Assembly: GCA_027625095.1 (NCBI GenBank)
Contig: JAQBXN010000047.1
Coordinates: 1 to 54,530 of the forward strand
Source: Planctomycetota bacterium
GTDB lineage: Bacteria > Planctomycetota > PUPC01 > JACPCR01
Direction: 5' to 3'
Length of the DNA stretch: 54,530 nucleotides
Part shown: positions 44,390-51,759 of the stretch, piece by piece
Layout of the letters: every line of letters starts with the position of its first letter
Position numbering within the stretch: position 1 is the stretch's first letter
Program-made: the position numbers and the translations under genes
Notes under the pieces: model-generated
What the model saw: the letters and a program-made list of their open reading frames with translations, nothing else
What the model was told of the DNA's origin: nothing
Database searches by the model: none

Positions 44390-44629
44390 TCAGCCGCCAG
44401 CAACCTGGGGGAAGACGGTCAGCAGATCATCCTCCTGGAGAACATAATCGCGGTTTTCCTGATGACCATTTATCATCGTCAGATGTGCTAACGGGGCAGG
44501 TATTTTCAATTGATCGAGTAACTGGCCGGTTGTTGCACCCTCCTCGACATCAAGTTCAGCGGTTCTATTCTTGGCGTCAGGTGGCAGGTATTTGGTGAGT
44601 GTGGCAAACAGTTTGATCTTAACTTTCAA
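44390..44629 (-). CDS. MoaD/ThiS-family sulfur carrier protein
   Basis: Starting at TTG 44629, seven bases after AGGAG, the product is 79 aa: KVKIKLFATLTKYLPP, an internal beta-grasp sequence, RDYVLQEDDLLTVFPQVAGG. The exposed C-terminal Gly-Gly is the site of adenylation and thiocarboxylation. The longer open frame to 44875 overlaps the divergent AAC(3) gene and is not believed. The FP-x-VAGG ending is closer to MoaD (molybdopterin synthase small subunit) than to ThiS, yet thiL lies in the same operon, so a thiamine role is not excluded. No moaE is in the window. Confidence 0.82.
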   Translation of the reverse strand: MKVKIKLFATLTKYLPPDAKNRTAELDVEEGATTGQLLDQLKIPAPLAHLTMINGHQENRDYVLQEDDLLTVFPQVAGG

Positions 44630-44780
44630 GTTTCCGCTCCTGTCCTGATTTCTGAAATTCGAAGGCCGCAGAATATCAAGAAGTGCCAAACGTTTCATAC
44701 ATGCTCCGGTTCGGATTGGATTTTCAGGAATTGCGTGAGCGGACATAATTGGCTGATTCTCACCGCACGGAAGAAGGATA

Positions 44781-45662
44781 ATGGCCAAATCATACGACCG
44801 TCTGGTTTCTGATTTTAAGTCGCTCGGCATCACCATGGGCAGCCTTGTGGCGATGCACAGCTCACTCAAAAGCATCGGTCAGGTCGAAGGAGGTGCCGAT
44901 ACGGTGATTGATGCGTTGCTGGAATGCGTCGGCCCTGAAGGCACGCTGATGACCCCTGCTTTTACCAATTGTTTCGAGGGTTCGAAGAATCTTGATCCCT
45001 TTGAAATAAATTCAACACCTTCTCTGACAGGTCTCATCTCCGAGACACTGCGTAACAGGCATGAGGCTTATCGCAGCCTGCATCCTACTCATTCAGCAGC
45101 GGCAATCGGAAGACTGGCTGGCGAGATAACGCGTGATCACCTGAAGGCCACGCCGCTTGGAATCGGCAGCCCTTTTCATCGTCTGTATGAACAGGATGGT
45201 TGGATTCTTTTGCTCGGAGTGGGCCACAATACGAATTCATTTGTTCATGTGGCGGAGGTCATGGCCGGGGTGAATTACGTACACGTCTTCTGCTGGCTGC
45301 ACCTGAACTGGAGACCGAGTGCACGATTCATCGATGAAGACGGACTGGAGCAAATACTCGACATCTACGAATGCCCCGGAGACAGCCGAGCCTTTCCGAA
45401 ACTTAATTCGCTGATGAGAGAAAGAGGCTACCTGAAAGAAGGCTTGATTGGCCATGCCCCTTCACAACTCATGAAGGCGAGCCATCTCTTCGAAGTGGTT
45501 CGTGATGCATTGGAAGAAGACCCTGCATTCGTGCTCTGTGACGAAGGGAATTGTAAGGCCTGCGATGTGAGAAGAGCGTCGATTGGGATGCCGGCCCGGC
45601 CGAGTATCCCTCCACCTGACGAGTGGCAGAGGGCGGCTCAAGACGCTTTCAAAGCTTTTTGA
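44781..45662 (+). CDS. AAC(3)-family (antibiotic NAT) acetyltransferase-like protein
   Basis: The 293-aa protein has the family blocks VAMHSSLKSIGQVEGGADTV, TLMTPAFTN, RSLHPTHSAAAIGRLA and LLLGVGHNTNSFVHVAE. The family acetylates the 3-amino group of 2-deoxystreptamine aminoglycosides, but many environmental homologues act on unknown amines and confer no resistance. AAGAAGGA precedes the ATG. The last 14 bp overlap the convergent DUF1080 gene. Confidence 0.85.
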   Translation: MAKSYDRLVSDFKSLGITMGSLVAMHSSLKSIGQVEGGADTVIDALLECVGPEGTLMTPAFTNCFEGSKNLDPFEINSTPSLTGLISETLRNRHEAYRSLHPTHSAAAIGRLAGEITRDHLKATPLGIGSPFHRLYEQDGWILLLGVGHNTNSFVHVAEVMAGVNYVHVFCWLHLNWRPSARFIDEDGLEQILDIYECPGDSRAFPKLNSLMRERGYLKEGLIGHAPSQLMKASHLFEVVRDALEEDPAFVLCDEGNCKACDVRRASIGMPARPSIPPPDEWQRAAQDAFKAF

Positions 45663-46245
45663 CTCGAATGTTGCGGTACCAGACTTTGCCGCCGTGATCC
45701 TGCAGGCCAATGTGGCCATAGCGAGCGAAGTCTTTCAGCGCTGTCTTGAACTTATTTTTTGTGCCGTCGTGGTTCTGTTCAGGAGTATCCCACAGATCGA
45801 GATCCATGACGGCAATCTCTTCACCATTGAGTTCGACGGTGAGCATGTTGTCGTTGCAGGTGATGGCATGGTGGTTCCAACCGCCGGCCTCCGAGCAAAC
45901 ATTGCGGGTGGGAGGAACGAGATCGTAAATAGCTCCGCAACAGTGAACGGTGGCTGGCTCTTTACCGTGGGTATCGAGCACCTGAATTTCGATCCCGGTC
46001 TGAACAGGGTCGCTCAAATTACGCCAGCGAAGAAAAATACCGCTGTTGCAGTTGGGCTCGATTTTGTAGTCAATCTCGAGCACAAAGTCATCGAACTGAT
46101 CCAGGGTGTAAAGATATTGTCCCCCCTGCACCGTGCAGAGGATACAGCCATCCTCGACCTTCCAGCCGGCATCGTCGCCGAGCGCCGCCCAGCCCTTCAA
46201 AGTTTTACCGTCGAAAAGATTGATCCAATCAGATGCGTTGTTCAT
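45649..46245 (-). CDS. DUF1080 / 3-keto-disaccharide hydrolase-domain protein
   Basis: The 198-aa protein is a single jelly-roll of the DUF1080 family: WINLFDGKTLKGWAALGD, FVLEIDYKIEPNCNSGIFLR, TGIEIQVLDTHG, GHIGLQDHGGKVWYRNIRVK. These match the family's conserved blocks. Members hydrolyse 3-keto-glucosides or bind sugars. There is no signal peptide, unlike many relatives, so it may act in the cytoplasm. It converges with and slightly overlaps the acetyltransferase gene. Confidence 0.9.
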   Translation of the reverse strand: MNNASDWINLFDGKTLKGWAALGDDAGWKVEDGCILCTVQGGQYLYTLDQFDDFVLEIDYKIEPNCNSGIFLRWRNLSDPVQTGIEIQVLDTHGKEPATVHCCGAIYDLVPPTRNVCSEAGGWNHHAITCNDNMLTVELNGEEIAVMDLDLWDTPEQNHDGTKNKFKTALKDFARYGHIGLQDHGGKVWYRNIRVKKL

Positions 46246-46350
46246 AGGATTCGTATTGAGTCATGAGTTGAGAGGAGACACGAAGGCTTCATTTGCTGGA
46301 TCTGCTTTCTAATGTCAACAGCCTGGAGCATCCTCCTTTCACTGCTTCAG

Positions 46351-47232
46351 TTACCTGGCGACAGCCAGGAGTCCAATGCCAAAAGTGATGATGATGGCGC
46401 CGGTTAACCGTCGTCGAAAGTCGGCCTCCTTCAGAACAAAGGTTCCGAGCAGGGTAGCAAAAAGGATGCTGCACTCTCTCGATGCGACGATGTAGCTGAC
46501 CTTGCTCGCTGTCGTAAATGCGACCAGGATGAGGCCGTAAGCCAGCGGGCTCAGGATGCCGATCAGAATCAGTGGTGGTCGATGAGATGCGATGAACTCC
46601 CGGTTCGATTTCAGAAACCGAAAAGTCATAGGGCTGAGCCACACAGATGTGACCAGATAGCATCCGAGCAAGTAAGTCCACGGGTTCATCCCTGTCCTGG
46701 TGAGAGCTACTTTGTCCACCAGGGAGTAAGTGGCGGTCGTAAGCCCCGTAAGAAACGCCAGAACTACAGGGCCGTTTCGCATGCTCAGCAACATTGCGCG
46801 TAGTCCCTCAACAGATACCTGACTCAAATTGATGGCGAACAAACCAGTGACCACCAGAACAATTCCAACCACGCCCAACGGGGACGGAATTTCATTCAGA
46901 GAGACCATTGCGGCGATCATGACCAGGAGCGGGGAAGTGCCCCTTGCGATTGGATACACAACGGAAAGGTCGCCGCCGCGCTGGTATGCATGGCTCAGAA
47001 GGCCGTAATAGAGCGCATGCAAGAAACCTGTCAGAACGATCCATCCCCATCCTGACACGTCGATTGGGTTCTGAAGGATCAGGTAAACAAACGGCGGAAT
47101 TCCGAGTAAGGCGCCAAACGCGAGGGCAGCGAACAGAGCAGGTACCGGGTGGGATGCCCTTTTGGTCAGCAGGTTCCAGATGGCATGCATCAGACCTGCC
47201 GAGAGCACAAGAAACAGGGCGCTGGTTGTCAT
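46351..47232 (-). CDS. EamA/DMT-family transporter
   Basis: The 293-aa protein has about ten hydrophobic helices in two EamA-type halves, for example LFLVLSAGLMHAIWNLLTKR at the N-terminus, YPIARGTSPLLVMIAAM, and the C-terminal LTGAIIITFGIGLLAVAR. Family members export amino acids, nucleotides or other metabolites; the substrate cannot be named. It lies 105 bp upstream of the DUF1080 gene in the same direction. Confidence 0.88.
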   Translation of the reverse strand: MTTSALFLVLSAGLMHAIWNLLTKRASHPVPALFAALAFGALLGIPPFVYLILQNPIDVSGWGWIVLTGFLHALYYGLLSHAYQRGGDLSVVYPIARGTSPLLVMIAAMVSLNEIPSPLGVVGIVLVVTGLFAINLSQVSVEGLRAMLLSMRNGPVVLAFLTGLTTATYSLVDKVALTRTGMNPWTYLLGCYLVTSVWLSPMTFRFLKSNREFIASHRPPLILIGILSPLAYGLILVAFTTASKVSYIVASRECSILFATLLGTFVLKEADFRRRLTGAIIITFGIGLLAVAR

Positions 47233-47437
47233 AATAAATTCGGAGCAGTCACAGCTTCACAATATGTTGAGAGGTGAGCAGCAGGCCGCGAAACGGTGTG
47301 GGAGCAAGGGTACATAAACATTCGATCCTCGGCGTTCATTCTGCCCCTCTTCCCTTCGCGTTCCCACCAGGTTACACCCGACACCGAAAACGTAGAGTCG
47401 AGTTGCGGATGCTTATTCCCAGAACGATCAGAATATT
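47233..47437. other. intergenic region upstream of the 669-aa protein gene
   Basis: The 358-bp gap between the divergent transporter and the 669-aa protein gene holds the small frame at 47438-47587. In the remaining 205 bp no RNA gene, palindrome or clear promoter was seen. Confidence 0.4.
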
Positions 47438-47587
47438 ATGAAGACTCGTCGGACAAGAAGTGAGCCAACATTCAAGATGGATGGGGCACTGGCAAAGCCC
47501 TATATTCCAAGCCGTGTCCAGCTCCCCCCAGTTATGGTGCGCAGAGTTGCCCAGATCCTGACCAATCTCCGAACAGAAACGGGTTAA
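47438..47587 (+). CDS. possible 49-aa leader protein
   Basis: An ATG frame encodes MKTRRTRSEPTFKMDGALAK followed by a basic tail ending in RVAQILTNLRTETG. Its TAA lies three bases before the ATG of the next gene (TAA TAG ATG), a spacing that would allow coupling. No convincing ribosome binding site precedes it and no family is recognised. It may be chance. Confidence 0.3.
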   Translation: MKTRRTRSEPTFKMDGALAKPYIPSRVQLPPVMVRRVAQILTNLRTETG

Positions 47588-47590
47588 TAG

Positions 47591-49600
47591 ATGAACTTTG
47601 CATTGCTTACTTCATATTTTTTCGCCCTCAGCCTTGTCTCCGCCGAAGTCAAAGAATCCAGTATTCCGAATTCTCTCCTTGGAAAAATGGCCACAGTACA
47701 GAAGGGACTGCTGCCGCTGGAGCGTGAGTTCATGCAGGCCATCAAGAACGGCAAGCGGGACGAGGCTGAATCTCTCTGCAACAAGATGATCGAAGTCGCG
47801 CCATTTGCTCCGGGAGGCTATTACAACCTTGCGTGCATCCATGCTTTGAACGGTAAGAACGAAGACGCCCTCAAACTCCTCGAGCAGGCCGTCGAGCACG
47901 GCTTTAACAATGTCCTCCACCTTCAGACAGATCCCGATCTCCACAGTCTTCATGATGAGCTTCGATTTGCTTCGCTCATTCAGAAGGCCGAGAAGCACGA
48001 GCTGACGACCGATTACAAGTCTGTTCCCTTCCATGTCGAGGAGCAGACCGCATGGGTCGAGGATTCCAATGTTGGCATCCACCCTGAACTCAAGATGCCT
48101 TTCGCTACCTACCGGTTTGATGCAAAGCCACCGCCAGATCGAGAAATCACGACCCTGGGTGGCAGGGCTGGTGAGCTCCTTAAGAAGTGGCACCTGGAAG
48201 GCACGGCAGCAGGTAACTGGGGCGACCTCTACGACAATCGGGATGGCGACCATTCAGACATCAGTCGCGCCCTGTTCCCTCAACTGACATGGATTGAGTA
48301 TTCCAGCAACGCCCGGGATGCGAAGCTGAACTGGGGGCTCGCCTCGACGGTCATCCAGCAAGGCGTGGTTATCGGCAATGCTTCGGTAGCACAAACTGCC
48401 GGCCCTTTCTGGCGCAGCATGCCTCGAATGGCCCACGCCAACCAGAGAAGTGTTGATTTCCTCTACTGGCAATACACGCACAACAAAGTCTACGTGTACC
48501 CATGCCACGTGGACTACCCGCGCAATCCCCAGGAACTGGAGCAGAAGCAGCGCCACGATGTCTTTCCAGTCAACTCCCCCTACGTAATCACCTCCCAGGG
48601 CTCATCAGGTTCGGACAGGGTGTTCCTGCACGCTCTTGCAGCAACCATGGCCGCGTTCGAGCCGGAGGTAAAGAAGCGGATTATTGAAGGTGGGATGCTC
48701 GCCCCGACCCTTCAGTACATCCTCCGCAGAAGCAATAAACAGGTAATGAAAGAAGAGGAGTATCTGACCGGAGAGGCTCATCCAACCGTCTTCGCCGGGA
48801 ACCAACTGGATGATGAAAGAATGGTTTCCCTGGCGCATGCGATGCAGCTCGATGCCTTACCACCGCTTATCAGGTTGAGGGTAGTTGAAGAGGACGAGTT
48901 GGAGAACGGCCGCGATTATTTCGCAGCTCCTGGCCGCACAGAGAAGCTCTTCGACACACCGTGTGCCATAGCCAGAGTTTTCAGAGGTATCCAGAAGTGG
49001 CGACGAATGATCGTGACAGCCGAGGACAGCATCGACCCGAACCGGAAAGCGTTGGCCTTCAGGTGGGCAGTGCTGCGCGGCGATACAGAGGCCATCAAAA
49101 TAAAACCGCTCAAGGACGATGGATCGGCCGTCGAACTGAGAATTCCATACCATCCGCGCCGTCCGGTCAGTCCTGGTTCATCGCTGGAATCCAATCGAGT
49201 GGACATCGGCGCTTTTGCTCACAACGGCATTCATTATTCCGCACCAGCCTTGATCACATTCTTCAGTCTGGACCACGAAGCCCGCGAATACGATGAGAAG
49301 GATCGCATTCGCAGCATCACCTACACCGGCGCCAGGGAAGCGGCCAATTACACCGATCCGGCAGTCGCACTCCCCAAAAGCTGGCGCGACGAGTATCACT
49401 ATGATGACGATGGCAGGATGGTCCGATGGACACGTCACCACAGTGACCGAAAGCAGGTGTTTACATCCGACGGGAAACTGCAAATTGTTAACGAGCAAGG
49501 CGAAGTGAGCGAAACCCGGGCGGTGAATTATGTGGTCCGGCAGCGGCAGCCGGGGCAGGCGCCTTCACTGGTTCAGGAAGCTATTGATAAGGCAGAGTAG
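47591..49600 (+). CDS. secreted protein with N-terminal TPR, unrecognised C-terminal region
   Basis: The 669-aa protein has a signal peptide (MNFALLTSYFFALSLVSAEV), a short TPR module at about 35-135 (AESLCNKMIEVAPFAPGGYY, NLACIHALNGKNEDALKLLE), and a 500-residue region I do not recognise. That region has blocks WHLEGTAAGNWGDLYDNRDG, DHSDISRALFPQLTWIEYSS and a central NSPYVITSQGSSGSDR. The tail has sandwich-like features (DKDRIRSITYTG region) and YHYDDDGRMVRWTRHHSD. The Asp-rich segment may bind calcium. No catalytic motif is certain. Confidence 0.75.
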   Translation: MNFALLTSYFFALSLVSAEVKESSIPNSLLGKMATVQKGLLPLEREFMQAIKNGKRDEAESLCNKMIEVAPFAPGGYYNLACIHALNGKNEDALKLLEQAVEHGFNNVLHLQTDPDLHSLHDELRFASLIQKAEKHELTTDYKSVPFHVEEQTAWVEDSNVGIHPELKMPFATYRFDAKPPPDREITTLGGRAGELLKKWHLEGTAAGNWGDLYDNRDGDHSDISRALFPQLTWIEYSSNARDAKLNWGLASTVIQQGVVIGNASVAQTAGPFWRSMPRMAHANQRSVDFLYWQYTHNKVYVYPCHVDYPRNPQELEQKQRHDVFPVNSPYVITSQGSSGSDRVFLHALAATMAAFEPEVKKRIIEGGMLAPTLQYILRRSNKQVMKEEEYLTGEAHPTVFAGNQLDDERMVSLAHAMQLDALPPLIRLRVVEEDELENGRDYFAAPGRTEKLFDTPCAIARVFRGIQKWRRMIVTAEDSIDPNRKALAFRWAVLRGDTEAIKIKPLKDDGSAVELRIPYHPRRPVSPGSSLESNRVDIGAFAHNGIHYSAPALITFFSLDHEAREYDEKDRIRSITYTGAREAANYTDPAVALPKSWRDEYHYDDDGRMVRWTRHHSDRKQVFTSDGKLQIVNEQGEVSETRAVNYVVRQRQPGQAPSLVQEAIDKAE

Positions 49601-49737
49601 ATGGATGGTTTCGGGGACAGAGTGGCTGTCCGCCTCCCCGGATCCGACGTTGACATAAAAGCTGGGATCGCACCCAATATTCCGCCAAATTGGAAAAGCA
49701 CCAAGTCCCGGTCCCGTCGATGGAATGCTCCCCGCGA

Positions 49738-50739
49738 TTACTCTTCCACCGCCTGCGCGGCCTGTATCTGTGGAATGATTGACTGCTCTGCTTTGCTCAT
49801 GGGATGTTGAAGAGCCTTCTCCATGAGCTCTTTGAGCCGCCGCGAACCGCCGGCCTGCTCGTTGCTCCATTCTTTGACGAACTCTCCGCCCTTGATATCT
49901 CGTGAGAGGATCTCCTTCGCCTTCAGTCTGAACTCTTCACTGACAAATTGCGGGCCCCGGGAGAGCGTGCCGTACTGACTGGTCGTCGAGTGATGCAGCA
50001 TCTGTTTGAAGAATCCATTGCGAGCCATCAGGCCAAGAATCTCGGAGGCTTCACCGGACGCGTAGAGTTCCATGAGCATCAGCTCAGGATTGAATCCCAT
50101 GTCGACTCCCACCTCGAAACATTGAAGCAGCCAACTGGTCAGACCAGCCCAGACCACCTGTTCGGCGTACAGGTCGAGCTCAGCTTCTTCACGGAACGAA
50201 GAGACGAAGACCCCGCCGCGGGTCAGGCCGATCCCTTTGCAAAGTGCGAGGACGGTCTGCTCCGCCATACCTGACGCGTCCTGATGGACTGCAAACTGGG
50301 CCATCGCGCCTTTGCCGCGCTCGAACAGCTCGCGGACCATGTTCCCCGTCATTCGGGGTGCGACCATGACGATGTCGACATCCGCCGCTGGTTTGATCAG
50401 GCCATAGCCGACGTTATATCCGCTTGCCCAACACAAGGTGTTCCCTGGTTCGACTCCAGGTGCGATTTGTTCTTCCCAGATCGGCGGCTGGGATTCATCG
50501 GTGGTGAGGATGAGCAACACATCAGCCTGCCGGGCAGCTTCGCTGATATCGAGTTTCTTGAAACCATCTGCGATTGCCTGCTTGCGGTAGGCGTCGTCAC
50601 GGTTGCCGACGATGACGCTGACGCCGCTGTCGCGTAGATTGAGCGCCTGAGCGCGCCCCTGATTTCCGTATCCGAGAATGGCGACCGTTTTGCCTTCGAG
50701 CGGCTCGAGGGATGCGTCGGAATCTTTAAGAAGTTTCAT
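49738..50739 (-). CDS. divergent ketol-acid reductoisomerase (IlvC)-like enzyme
   Basis: The 333-aa protein matches class I KARI in length and plan: Rossmann VAILGYGNQGRAQALNLRDS, phosphate loop VGNRDDAYRKQA, DIVMVAPRMTGNMVRELFER, and metal ligands D189 and E193 in FREEAELDLYAEQ. It departs at key sites. The catalytic His of A-H-G-F-N becomes S106 in CWASGYNVGYG, and the second acidic motif is LMELYASGEASEIL in place of FECLHE-x-K. S251 in the STTSQYG block remains. True IlvC makes valine and isoleucine precursors. No ilvB, ilvN or ilvD lies nearby; instead a sugar isomerase and a heparinase-type lyase precede it in the same direction. I regard it as an IlvC paralogue with a changed substrate. 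Confidence 0.8.
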   Translation of the reverse strand: MKLLKDSDASLEPLEGKTVAILGYGNQGRAQALNLRDSGVSVIVGNRDDAYRKQAIADGFKKLDISEAARQADVLLILTTDESQPPIWEEQIAPGVEPGNTLCWASGYNVGYGLIKPAADVDIVMVAPRMTGNMVRELFERGKGAMAQFAVHQDASGMAEQTVLALCKGIGLTRGGVFVSSFREEAELDLYAEQVVWAGLTSWLLQCFEVGVDMGFNPELMLMELYASGEASEILGLMARNGFFKQMLHHSTTSQYGTLSRGPQFVSEEFRLKAKEILSRDIKGGEFVKEWSNEQAGGSRRLKELMEKALQHPMSKAEQSIIPQIQAAQAVEE

Positions 50740-50803
50740 AGCCTGTTCCTTGAGTGATTAGAGGTGGTTTGCCTGTCTTTGAATGCCGGGCCTGCCCGGA
50801 GGT

Positions 50804-51640
50804 CTACATATTCGCTTTGAGGAAGTCGCGATACAGAATGGTTTCGGAGACGTTATCGACTTCATTGCAGTGCTCCCAATCGATCCAGACGTATTCGACA
50901 CCGAGGTAACCACGGTAACCGGTCTCCTTCATGGCCCGCAGGACTCCAAGATAATCGATGCTGTTTTCCTTGAACGACGCCTGAAGGCGATTTGCTTTCG
51001 CTCCCCGGACATGGAAGTGGCTGGCATGGGCCACCAGCGGCTCGATGTCGGCATCCGGCATGCCCTGGCGGGTAAAGTGGGTGTAGTCGAGGGTGAGAGT
51101 CAGTCCGGGAACGCTTTCCACCAGTTCCAATGCGGCTTTCGGATTCGGGGCAATCGAGCCAACGTGTGCTTCAACGGCAAAGGTGAGCTTCTGCGTACCG
51201 GCCTGCTCCACGCGCCAGGCAAGCTCATCGAGGCAACGGCGCCAGGATTCGCCCTTCGATTCCGTCTCAAAATAAACTCCCGGCAGACAGGTAACGTGTG
51301 GGCTTCCAACTGCTGCCGCGTAATCGAGGGTCCGCTCAAACCAGTCCCTTGCCTTCCCACGCCGGCCGGCCTCCGGATGATTGATCGCATACGGAACGAA
51401 GTCTGCATCCGTCTGCAGAAAGACATCCGCCACATTCAGGCCGAGATCCTCGGTCTTGGCTTTCAACGCGCTCGCAGAGACTGACAGGTTTTCAAATTCC
51501 CGGGACGGCCAGAGGTGAGATCGCCCCTCGAAGAGCCCAATGTCTACGCCATCAAATTCCATCGACGAGACCAGTGACAGGGAGGCGTCATGAGTGAGGA
51601 GCGGAAACGTGAAATCCGCGCAGGCGAGAAGATATTTCAT
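50804..51640 (-). CDS. sugar phosphate isomerase/epimerase-like TIM barrel (AP endonuclease 2 superfamily)
   Basis: The 278-aa protein has the xylose-isomerase-like barrel with candidate metal ligands in order: E in FAVEAHVGSIAP, D and H in LTLDYTHFTRQG, H in HASHFHVRGAKANRL, and E in GYLGVEYVWIDWEHC. Family members isomerise or epimerise keto-sugars such as tagatose, allulose and inosose. It lies between the heparinase-like gene (119 bp upstream) and the IlvC-like gene (64 bp downstream), suggesting a shared sugar-acid pathway. Confidence 0.88.
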   Translation of the reverse strand: MKYLLACADFTFPLLTHDASLSLVSSMEFDGVDIGLFEGRSHLWPSREFENLSVSASALKAKTEDLGLNVADVFLQTDADFVPYAINHPEAGRRGKARDWFERTLDYAAAVGSPHVTCLPGVYFETESKGESWRRCLDELAWRVEQAGTQKLTFAVEAHVGSIAPNPKAALELVESVPGLTLTLDYTHFTRQGMPDADIEPLVAHASHFHVRGAKANRLQASFKENSIDYLGVLRAMKETGYRGYLGVEYVWIDWEHCNEVDNVSETILYRDFLKANM

Positions 51641-51759
51641 GTGTGTTTCTGTGGTTCAAAGGTACGCGTCTGCAGGGCGTCTCGAAGATATTCACTCTGT
51701 CTAACGTGAACGCAAACGAGATCCGGCCCAAGCTGATTGAAGCGGTCACCCCTCGACCG

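Noticed and set aside
44630..44875. Extended N-terminus of the MoaD-like frame
   Set aside because: It overlaps the divergent acetyltransferase gene and precedes a good AGGAG-TTG start; the extra residues do not look like protein.
45583..46266. 227-codon plus-strand open frame opposite the DUF1080 gene
   Set aside because: The minus strand carries the conserved family blocks; the plus frame is a mirror artefact.
50783..51484. 233-codon plus-strand open frame opposite the TIM-barrel isomerase gene
   Set aside because: The metal-ligand motifs are on the minus strand, and the plus frame lacks a start signal.
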